From: an uncultured Lachnospiraceae bacterium | GTDB taxonomy: Bacteria; Bacillota_A; Clostridia; Lachnospirales; Lachnospiraceae | Assembly: GCA_947175285.1 (NCBI GenBank) | Contig: CAMWMM010000302.1 | Span: forward strand, 1-6,296 | DNA: 6,296 bases | Direction: 5' to 3' | Shown here: positions 1-6,296 of the stretch, piece after piece | How positions within the stretch are numbered: the first letter of the stretch is position 1 | Layout: each line of letters starts with the position of its first letter | Translations under genes and position numbers: made by a program | Notes under the pieces: generated by a model | The model's input: only the letters and a program-made list of their open reading frames with translations | Told to the model about the DNA's origin: nothing | Databases searched by the model: none

Positions 1-58
1 CTACTATAATCAATATTAAAATGATTACCATTTGCTCCAATACCACTAAAATGCTCAT
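1..58 (-). CDS. N-terminal fragment of a probable AEC-family permease (truncated by window edge)
   Basis: On the minus strand an ATG at 58-56 opens a frame that stays open to the window edge and reads MSILVVLEQMVIILILIIV. A GGAG Shine-Dalgarno (plus-strand ctcc, 71-74) sits 12 bases upstream, slightly long but usable. The short polar start, a Gln-Met pair and then an uninterrupted Ile/Leu/Val stretch are typical of the first membrane helix of auxin efflux carrier (AEC) family permeases, which export or import small organic acids across the cytoplasmic membrane. Only 19 codons are visible, so the family call rests on a short N-terminal resemblance; another integral membrane protein is possible. 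That this is a real gene start is better supported than the product name. It is divergent from glpK. Confidence 0.5.
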   Translation of the reverse strand, partial: MSILVVLEQMVIILILIIV

Positions 59-98
59 AATGTTTAATAACTCCTTTTTATTTTGAAGTAACATCATC

Positions 99-114
99 AT
101 TGTACCATATTATA
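99..114 (-). promoter_or_regulatory. Candidate promoter for the minus-strand permease gene
   Basis: Read on the minus strand, TACAAT (plus 99-104) is preceded by TGG, giving an extended -10 (TGnTACAAT, plus 99-107). A perfect TATAAT lies slightly further upstream (plus 109-114). Neither has a convincing -35 hexamer at 17 bases. Either would start the transcript around plus 92-102, ahead of the RBS at 71-74. The region is very AT-rich, so chance matches are likely. Confidence 0.35.
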
Positions 115-131
115 AAAAAATGGGAAGAGTC

Positions 132-160
132 TTAACATAAGAAAAAAAATATTATATAAT
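132..160 (+). promoter_or_regulatory. Probable sigma-A promoter of glpK
   Basis: TTAACA at 132-137 (one mismatch to TTGACA) and a perfect TATAAT at 155-160 are separated by exactly 17 bases. The start of transcription would fall near 167, at the base of the 165-206 inverted repeat, so the RNA would begin with that hairpin. This implies a leader of about 137 bases before the glpK start codon. The surroundings are AT-rich, which raises the chance of coincidental -10 matches, but the spacing and the match of both hexamers are good. Confidence 0.65.
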
Positions 161-164
161 AATA

Positions 165-1803
<1,639 letters not shown>

Positions 1804-1822
1804 GAAAGGACAGGGGAAAGAT

Positions 1823-3007
1823 ATGATAGTACAGAAATATAAAGACATGTTAAAAGGAAAATCGGTTATCAGGCAGTTATCGGAATTTGCTACGGCAAGG
1901 GGAGCGGAAATCGGATATGAAAATGTATTTGATTACAGTTTGGGAAATCCGTCTGTGCCTGTGCCTCAGGAATTTACGGATGTCATGATTGACATGCTGC
2001 AAAACTGTGACCCAATGGAACTTCACGGCTACAGTCAAAGTCTTGGCATTCCGTCTGTGCGGGAGAAAATCGCGCAGTCTTTGAATCAACGTTTCGGTAT
2101 GAGTTATACCGGCAATCATATTTTTATGACAACAGGGGCAGCGGGCGCAATCGCACATGCAATCCGGTGTGTGACGCAGCCGGGAGATGAGATTCTCACG
2201 TTTGCACCTTATTTTCCGGAATATCAGCCGTATATTAATTTAAGCGGAGCAAAGTTAAAAGTGGTTCCTGCAAATGTGCAGGATTTTCAGATTAACTTTG
2301 AAGCGTTTGAAGAAATGCTGACAGACAAAGTAATGGCAGTTTTACTAAATACGCCGAACAACCCGTCCGGTGTAGTTTATACTACGCAGACGCTGCAAAA
2401 ATTAGCGGATATCATGATGGCAAAGTCTAAAGAATACGGGCATGATATTTTCCTGATTTCGGACGAACCATACAGGGAAATTATATTTGAAGGAACAGAT
2501 GCACCCTATGTATCTTCGTTCTATCCGAATTCTTTTTCCTGCTATTCTTATTCCAAATCACTGTCGCTGCCTGGTGAAAGAATCGGCTATATTGCAGTGA
2601 ACCCGGCATGTACCGATGCGGAGTATATTACAAATATGTGTGCGCAGATTTCGAGAGGAACAGGACATAACTGTCCGCCTTCCATTATTCAGCTTGCCGT
2701 GGCAAAGGTTTTGGATTTAACGGCAGATTTATCCGTATATGAAACCAATATGAATATTTTATATAAGGAATTGACTTCTCTCGGATTGGATTGTGTGAAA
2801 CCGGGAGGCACTTTCTATATGTTCCCCAAAGCATTGGAAGAAGATGCAGTTGCTTTTTGTCAAAAGGCAAAGAAATATGATTTGATTTTAGTGCCGAGCG
2901 ATACATTTGGCGTACCGGGTTATTTCCGGCTTGCCTATTGTATCAGCACGGAAAAAGTGGAGCGTTCACTGGAAGCATTCCGGAAATTTATACAAAATGA
3001 ATATTGA
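1823..3007 (+). CDS. Pyridoxal-phosphate-dependent aminotransferase, class I/II (AspB-like)
   Basis: Fold-type I aminotransferase of 394 residues, the normal size for COG0436-like enzymes. It transfers an amino group between an amino acid and a 2-oxo acid; the substrate cannot be told from the sequence. Landmarks: TTGAAGA (103-109, cofactor phosphate loop), NTPNNPSG (176-183, with the PLP-contacting Asn180), SDEPY (213-217, Asp214 to the pyridine nitrogen), SYSKSLSLPGERIGY with Schiff-base Lys245 and Arg253, GGTFYMFPK (328-336) and FRLAY with Arg369 for the substrate carboxylate. The start at 1823 follows an AGGGG RBS (1812-1816); an upstream in-frame ATG at 1772 would lie inside glpK and adds 17 unrelated residues. 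It begins 19 bases after the glpK stop, so it is probably co-transcribed. Aspartate, aromatic or alanine aminotransferase activity are all possible. Confidence 0.9.
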   Translation: MIVQKYKDMLKGKSVIRQLSEFATARGAEIGYENVFDYSLGNPSVPVPQEFTDVMIDMLQNCDPMELHGYSQSLGIPSVREKIAQSLNQRFGMSYTGNHIFMTTGAAGAIAHAIRCVTQPGDEILTFAPYFPEYQPYINLSGAKLKVVPANVQDFQINFEAFEEMLTDKVMAVLLNTPNNPSGVVYTTQTLQKLADIMMAKSKEYGHDIFLISDEPYREIIFEGTDAPYVSSFYPNSFSCYSYSKSLSLPGERIGYIAVNPACTDAEYITNMCAQISRGTGHNCPPSIIQLAVAKVLDLTADLSVYETNMNILYKELTSLGLDCVKPGGTFYMFPKALEEDAVAFCQKAKKYDLILVPSDTFGVPGYFRLAYCISTEKVERSLEAFRKFIQNEY

Positions 3008-3025
3008 TGGAAAGAAGGAATATAT

Positions 3026-3877
3026 ATGTATCAGGCTGGACTTGTTTTAGAAGGCGGCGGTATGAAAGGAATCTATACTGCCGGAGTACTGGATTTCTTT
3101 TTGGATAAAGAAATAGAGTTTTCAAGCTGCTACGGAGTATCGGCAGGTGCGTGCTGCCTGTGCAGTTACTTATCAGGGCAAAAGAAAAGGGCGTACCGGA
3201 TTAATGTCAATTATTTGGAGCAGAAAGCATATTGCAGTGTGGAAAGCCTGCTAAAGACCGGAGATTTATTTGGTGTTGATATGTGTTATACACTGATTCC
3301 GGATTATCTGGATCCTTATGATTATGATGCTTTCAATCGGTATCAGGGGAACGCATATGCAGTAGTCACCAATATCAAAACAGGAGAAGCGGAATATTTG
3401 CAGTTAAAAGATATGCATCAGGATACCATTGCCGTACGCGCTTCCAGTTCCCTGCCTTTGGTTTCCAGAAATGTAAAAATCGGCGACGAACTTTATCTGG
3501 ATGGAGGAATCTCCGATTCCATTCCAATCAGACGTTCCATGAAAGACGGAAACCGGAAAAATGTCATTATTTTGACAAAAGAAGAGGGATACGTCAGACA
3601 ACCCGCAAATAGTGCGGAACTGGCGCTTATCAGGGCAAGATATATGCGTTATCCGAAAGTATATGAATGTATGCGGGAACGGCATCTTACATATAACAAT
3701 ACGCTGCAGTATATTGAAGAGATGCAAAGTCAGGGAAAAGTATTCGTCATTCGTCCAAAACAGAAAAATAATGTAGGAAGAGTGGAGAAGGATAAAGCAA
3801 AGTTAGATGCTCTTTATGAAGAGGGGTATCGTGAGGCTGAGAATTGTTATCTGGAATTATTGGAGTATCTGAGCTGA
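3026..3877 (+). CDS. Patatin-like phospholipase family protein
   Basis: Predicted serine acyl hydrolase of 283 residues with the Ser-Asp dyad of patatins. The oxyanion loop is LEGGGMKG (8-15), the nucleophile elbow is GVSAG with Ser39 (37-41), and the catalytic Asp is in LDGGISDSIPI (Asp159). Order and spacing match bacterial YjjU/COG4667-type patatins. The C-terminal 100 or so residues are charged and lack predicted membrane segments. There is no signal peptide, so it should act in the cytoplasm or at the inner membrane face, hydrolysing acyl esters of phospholipids or lysophospholipids; the real substrate is unknown. The RBS AGAAGGAA (3013-3020) precedes the ATG by 5 bases, and the gene follows the aminotransferase stop by 18 bases. 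Sitting between glpK and uppP, it suggests a membrane-lipid turnover role, which is inference. Confidence 0.92.
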   Translation: MYQAGLVLEGGGMKGIYTAGVLDFFLDKEIEFSSCYGVSAGACCLCSYLSGQKKRAYRINVNYLEQKAYCSVESLLKTGDLFGVDMCYTLIPDYLDPYDYDAFNRYQGNAYAVVTNIKTGEAEYLQLKDMHQDTIAVRASSSLPLVSRNVKIGDELYLDGGISDSIPIRRSMKDGNRKNVIILTKEEGYVRQPANSAELALIRARYMRYPKVYECMRERHLTYNNTLQYIEEMQSQGKVFVIRPKQKNNVGRVEKDKAKLDALYEEGYREAENCYLELLEYLS

Positions 3878-3899
3878 GAAAGGAGCATGAGGGAATCGT

Positions 3900-4730
3900 A
3901 TGTGGGAGATTTTAAAAGCAATCCTGTTCGGTATTGTGGAGGGTATTACGGAGTGGCTGCCAATCAGCAGTACGGGGCACATGATTTTACTGGGTGAATT
4001 TGTGAAGCTGGATGTATCGGAAGAATTTTGGGAGATGTTTCTGGTGGTTATACAATTAGGAGCAATTCTTGCGGTTGTACTGCTTTTCTGGAATCAGATT
4101 TTTCCCTTTGAAATCAGAAGATATAATTTTAAGAAAAAGCTGTTTGTGAAAAAAGATATTTTCGTTCTTTGGTTTAAAATTCTGGTGGCTTGTATTCCGG
4201 CAGCAGTTATCGGACTCGCTTTCGATGATGTGTTTGACGCTTTGTTTTATAATCCATGGTGTGTTGCTGTTGCATTGATTGTATTTGGCGTGGCATTTAT
4301 TATTATTGAAGAACGTAATAAAAAAATGCGTCCCCGGATTACTTCATTAGAACAGATTACATATAAAATCGCGTTATTAATCGGCGTATTCCAGTTAATA
4401 GCGGCAATTTTCCCCGGCACATCCCGTTCCGGCGCAACGATTGTGGGCGCGCTTTTGCTTGGCGTTTCCAGAACCGTGGCAGCAGAGTTTACGTTCTTTC
4501 TGGCTATTCCGGTTATGCTTGGAGCCAGTTTATTAAAAATAGTAAAATTCGGATTTTCTTTTACTGGGATGGAACTTACGATTTTGTTTGTAGGGATGAT
4601 TGTTGCATTTTTGGTATCGGTATTTGTCATTCGTTTTTTGATGGGTTATATCAAAAAACATGATTTTAAAGTATTTGGATGGTATCGTATTATTTTAGGA
4701 ATTGTTGTCCTATTGTACTTTATTTTATAG
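3900..4730 (+). CDS. uppP: Undecaprenyl-diphosphatase UppP (BacA)
   Basis: Integral membrane phosphatase that converts undecaprenyl diphosphate to the monophosphate, recycling the lipid carrier for peptidoglycan and other wall polymers; it is associated with bacitracin tolerance. The 276-residue product has the family signatures intact: EGITEWLPISSTGH (14-27), with Glu14, Glu18, Ser24 and His27 matching the active-site residues of the E. coli protein, and FPGTSRSGAT (171-180) with the catalytic Arg176. Hydrophobic segments lie roughly at 1-20, 46-64, 89-107, 118-136, 156-171, 180-206, 224-249 and 260-276. The ATG at 3900 is 6 bases after GAGGG (3889-3893), with a second GGAG at 3882-3885. It starts 22 bases after the patatin stop and is the last gene of the cluster. 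Confidence 0.97.
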   Translation: MWEILKAILFGIVEGITEWLPISSTGHMILLGEFVKLDVSEEFWEMFLVVIQLGAILAVVLLFWNQIFPFEIRRYNFKKKLFVKKDIFVLWFKILVACIPAAVIGLAFDDVFDALFYNPWCVAVALIVFGVAFIIIEERNKKMRPRITSLEQITYKIALLIGVFQLIAAIFPGTSRSGATIVGALLLGVSRTVAAEFTFFLAIPVMLGASLLKIVKFGFSFTGMELTILFVGMIVAFLVSVFVIRFLMGYIKKHDFKVFGWYRIILGIVVLLYFIL

Positions 4731-4784
4731 CATTTCGCATAGATACGGCGTAGAAACGGCAAAAGTTTTGTGACAGTTTGTTAG

Positions 4785-4813
4785 TTGACAAGAAAGAATG
4801 GTTAGGTTAGAAT
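4785..4813 (+). promoter_or_regulatory. Strong sigma-A promoter for the Ala/Lys-rich DUF6465-like gene
   Basis: A perfect TTGACA (4785-4790) is followed after 17 bases by TAGAAT (4808-4813, one mismatch to TATAAT). Transcription should begin near 4820, leaving a leader of about 99 bases. The near-consensus match suggests high basal expression, fitting an abundant small basic protein. No clear terminator separates it from uppP, so read-through from the upstream operon is possible. Confidence 0.75.
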
Positions 4814-4818
4814 TGCTA

Positions 4819-4866
4819 TAGTAATCGAGGGATAGAGATAATCTGTAGATTATAACATAGTTACTA
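4819..4866 (+). promoter_or_regulatory. Potential stem-loop in the leader of the DUF6465-like gene
   Basis: TAGTAAT (4819-4825) can pair with GTTACTA (4860-4866, one U-G pair). It encloses a palindrome at 4838-4853 (ATAATCT/AGATTAT) that can form an inner hairpin. Together they could make a two-tier structure right at the 5' end of the transcript. All pairs are AT-rich and weak, so this may be a stabilising 5' stem or chance. No known riboswitch is recognised. Confidence 0.3.
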
Positions 4867-4918
4867 GATGATTGTTGCGTATAAATTTTAAGGATGAATA
4901 CATGGGAGGAGATTATTC

Positions 4919-5356
4919 ATGGCAGAAGTAAAGAAAACAGCAGTTGCTAAACCGGCAGCGAAAGCAGTAGCTGCAAAAGCGACAGAAGTAAAAGAAGAAG
5001 TAAAGACAGAGGATGCGGCAACTGTAAAAGAAGCGCCTAAAGCTGCAAAGAAACCGGCAGCTAAGAAAACAACAACGAAGAAAGCAGCGGCTAAAAAGAC
5101 AACAGAAAAAACAACAAAGACAACAGCTGCAAAAACAGCAGGAAGAAAAGCTGCAGCAAAGGCAACTGTTAACGTTCAGTTTTCCGGTAAATCCTATACA
5201 CCGGAGGATTGGGTAAAGAGCGCAAAAGATGTATGGGAATATGATTTGAATCGTAAACCGGAAGACTTCAAATCTGTTGAGCTTTATGTAAAAACAGAAG
5301 AGCATAAAGTATACTATGTGATTAACGGAGAAGTATCCGGAGATTTCAATATTTAA
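4919..5356 (+). CDS. DUF6465-like protein with histone-H1-like Lys/Ala-rich N-terminal tail
   Basis: A 145-residue protein in two parts. Residues 1-82 are low complexity, with 22 Lys and 26 Ala and repeats such as PAAKK, KKAAAKK and TTKTTAAK, and should be disordered and strongly basic. The run is like the tails of eukaryotic H1, chlamydial Hc and actinobacterial HupB. Residues 83-145 form a compact, balanced segment (GKSYTPEDWVKSAKDVW, then VELYVKTEEHKVYYVIN), resembling the DUF6465 domain of Lachnospiraceae; that name is from memory. Function is unknown; nucleic-acid or polyanion binding through the tail is inference. The start has an excellent GGGAGGAG RBS (4904-4911) 7 bases upstream. It is a single-gene unit with its own promoter and terminator. 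The cysteine-rich frame on the opposite strand is a codon-composition artefact. Confidence 0.85.
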   Translation: MAEVKKTAVAKPAAKAVAAKATEVKEEVKTEDAATVKEAPKAAKKPAAKKTTTKKAAAKKTTEKTTKTTAAKTAGRKAAAKATVNVQFSGKSYTPEDWVKSAKDVWEYDLNRKPEDFKSVELYVKTEEHKVYYVINGEVSGDFNI

Positions 5357-5389
5357 TCTGTAGAGAACAGAATATTTTTAAATGAGAAG

Positions 5390-5444
5390 AAAAGCAATTA
5401 GTTTGGGATTTGTACCGATGCTGATTGCTTTTTTATTTTTTTTT
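5390..5444 (+). terminator. Intrinsic terminator after the DUF6465-like gene
   Basis: AAAAGCAATTAG (5390-5401) pairs with CTGATTGCTTTT (5421-5432; one T-G wobble) around a 19-base loop. The 3' arm runs directly into T6-A-T9 (5429-5444). It lies 34 bases after the stop codon, so it should end the message and insulate it from the hrcA promoter. Confidence 0.88.
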
Positions 5445-5467
5445 CATAATTTTTTTTCACAGATATG

Positions 5468-5496
5468 TTGACAATTAAATAATGAAGTGATAACTT
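5468..5496 (+). promoter_or_regulatory. Probable promoter of hrcA
   Basis: A perfect TTGACA (5468-5473) is followed after 17 bases by TAACTT (5491-5496), a poor -10 (3 of 6). Transcription would begin around 5503, just upstream of the CIRCE element, the usual arrangement for HrcA-controlled promoters. The -10 assignment is tentative because of the weak match; the perfect -35 and the location support the promoter. Confidence 0.6.
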
Positions 5497-5502
5497 ATCA
5501 CT
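5486..5502. repeat. 17-bp palindrome over the hrcA -10 region
   Basis: AGTGATAA (5486-5493) and TTATCACT (5495-5502) are perfect inverted copies around a single C (5494). The repeat covers the predicted -10 hexamer and ends 8 bases before CIRCE. With one central base it cannot form a tight RNA hairpin, so if functional it is more likely a DNA operator. No regulator can be named from the sequence. Confidence 0.55.
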
Positions 5503-5510
5503 AGAAGATG

Positions 5511-5537
5511 TTAGCACTCTAGTGAGTTGAGTGCTAA
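5511..5537. promoter_or_regulatory. CIRCE operator (HrcA binding site)
   Basis: TTAGCACTC (5511-5519), a 9-base spacer, and GAGTGCTAA (5529-5537) match the CIRCE consensus exactly. HrcA binds this inverted repeat and represses class I heat-shock genes; heat stress and loss of GroEL-assisted HrcA folding relieve repression. It lies just downstream of the predicted transcription start of hrcA, giving autoregulation. Confidence 0.98.
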
Positions 5538-5588
5538 CAAAAATAAAAGCCAGTCAGGCTGCTTGATAAGACGATAGGAGAAAATGGT

Positions 5589-6296
5589 ATGCAGTTGGAT
5601 GACAGAAAATACAAAATATTGCAAGCCATTATCCGGAACTATCTGGAAACCGGAGAACCGGTAGGAAGCAGAACCATTTCCAAGTACGCCGATTTAAACT
5701 TAAGTTCGGCAACCATTCGGAATGAAATGGCGGATTTGGAGGAATTGGGTTATATTTTACAGCCGCACACTTCGGCGGGGAGGATTCCATCTGATAAAGG
5801 ATATCGGTTATATGTAGATAAAATGATGGAAGAGAAAGAGCGGGAAGTAGAAGAGATGAAAGAAATGCTTCTGGAGAAAGAGGATAAGATGGACCACCTC
5901 TTAAAACAGGCAGCGAAACTTCTTGCTAATAATACGGAATATGCAGCCATGGTATCAGCGCCGCAGTACCACCGTAATAAGTTGAAATTTATCCAGCTTT
6001 CCCGCGTAGATGCCAATCAGCTTCTTGCCGTTATTGTGGTAGAGGGTAATGTGATTAAAAATTCCATGTTGTCGGTTTCGGAGGATTTAAATGAGGAAAC
6101 AATACTCAAATTGAATATATTACTGAATACGCACTTAAACGGGCTGTCTATGGAAGAGATTAATTTGGGAATGATATCGGCAATGAAACAGCAGGCAGGA
6201 ATTCACAGCGAAATTGTAGCGGATGTCATAGATGCGGTTGCGGAAGCGATTAAAGCGTATGATGATTTGGAAATTTACACAAGCGGTACGAAGAAA
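5589..6296 (+). CDS. hrcA: Heat-inducible transcription repressor HrcA (partial, 3' end outside window)
   Basis: DNA-binding repressor of class I heat-shock operons. The visible 236 codons are open to the window edge, out of about 340-350 in the family. The N-terminal winged helix (1-75) contains YLETGEPVGSRTIS (18-31), the recognition-helix region LSSATIRNEMADLEELGY (38-55), and the wing-like HTSAGRIPSDKGYRLYVD (60-77). A charged, probably helical linker (80-115) leads into the effector/dimerisation domain (about 118 on), ending with the typical EIYTSG. The ATG at 5589 is 8 bases after AGGAG (5576-5580). A nearer ATG at 5584 is in another frame that does not encode HrcA. The perfect CIRCE 51 bases upstream confirms the identity and shows autoregulation. 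grpE, dnaK and dnaJ typically follow. Confidence 0.97.
   Translation, partial: MQLDDRKYKILQAIIRNYLETGEPVGSRTISKYADLNLSSATIRNEMADLEELGYILQPHTSAGRIPSDKGYRLYVDKMMEEKEREVEEMKEMLLEKEDKMDHLLKQAAKLLANNTEYAAMVSAPQYHRNKLKFIQLSRVDANQLLAVIVVEGNVIKNSMLSVSEDLNEETILKLNILLNTHLNGLSMEEINLGMISAMKQQAGIHSEIVADVIDAVAEAIKAYDDLEIYTSGTKK

Noticed and set aside
4731..4784. Terminator after uppP
   Set aside because: Only a short loopless CAAAAGTTTTG palindrome is present, with no GC-rich stem or T-run. I cannot support a terminator here.
4894..4950. Small upstream ORF overlapping the start of the DUF6465-like gene
   Set aside because: The 18-codon frame from ATG 4894 has no good RBS at a proper distance and reads out of frame into the real gene. 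It probably reflects chance.
4913..5305. Cysteine-rich 130-residue frame on the minus strand
   Set aside because: It is the antisense reading of the Lys/Ala-rich tail (AAG/GCA codons give Cys, Phe and Leu in this frame), with no RBS. It is a composition shadow, not a metal-binding protein.
5584..5586. Alternative start codon for hrcA at 5584
   Set aside because: It is in a different frame whose translation is unrelated to HrcA, and it sits only 3 bases after the GGAG, too close for efficient initiation.

Overview
The window looks like chromosomal DNA from a low-to-moderate GC Firmicute, most likely a gut-type clostridium of the Lachnospiraceae. Reasons: strong GGAGG-type ribosome binding sites, TTGACA/TATAAT-type promoters, a perfect CIRCE operator in front of hrcA, and an Ala/Lys-rich small protein whose C-terminal domain resembles the DUF6465 family, which I recall mainly from Lachnospiraceae. 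The assignment is inferred from gene content. No mobile element, CRISPR array, tRNA or rRNA is visible.

Left edge (1-303). The first codons of a minus-strand gene, probably an AEC-family (auxin efflux carrier-like) permease, run off the window. It is divergent from glpK. The intergenic region carries a good promoter for glpK (132-160), then two consecutive hairpins (165-206 and 210-246), and about 57 further leader bases before a strong RBS. The structured leader matches no regulatory RNA that I recognise and is the least explained part of the window.

Central cluster (304-4730). Four plus-strand genes are separated by only 18-22 bases and are probably co-transcribed: glpK (glycerol kinase), a fold-type I PLP aminotransferase, a patatin-like phospholipase, and uppP/bacA (undecaprenyl-diphosphatase). 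Three of the four touch lipid or envelope chemistry: glycerol entry to glycerol-3-phosphate, acyl-ester hydrolysis, and lipid-carrier recycling. The aminotransferase has no obvious link to them. No clear terminator follows uppP.

Right part (4731-6296). A consensus promoter with a roughly 100-base leader drives a 145-residue protein: a histone-H1-like Lys/Ala tail fused to a small globular DUF6465-like domain. A strong intrinsic terminator follows. Next comes the hrcA heat-shock control region: a promoter, a 17-bp palindrome over the -10 region and a perfect CIRCE element. It is followed by the first 236 codons of hrcA, open at the right edge. In this group hrcA usually heads a grpE-dnaK-dnaJ operon, which would lie outside the window.

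Overall this is mostly ordinary housekeeping sequence. The points most worth a second look are the glpK leader, the second palindrome in the hrcA promoter, and the histone-like tail on the DUF6465-like protein. I see no convincing new multi-gene system.
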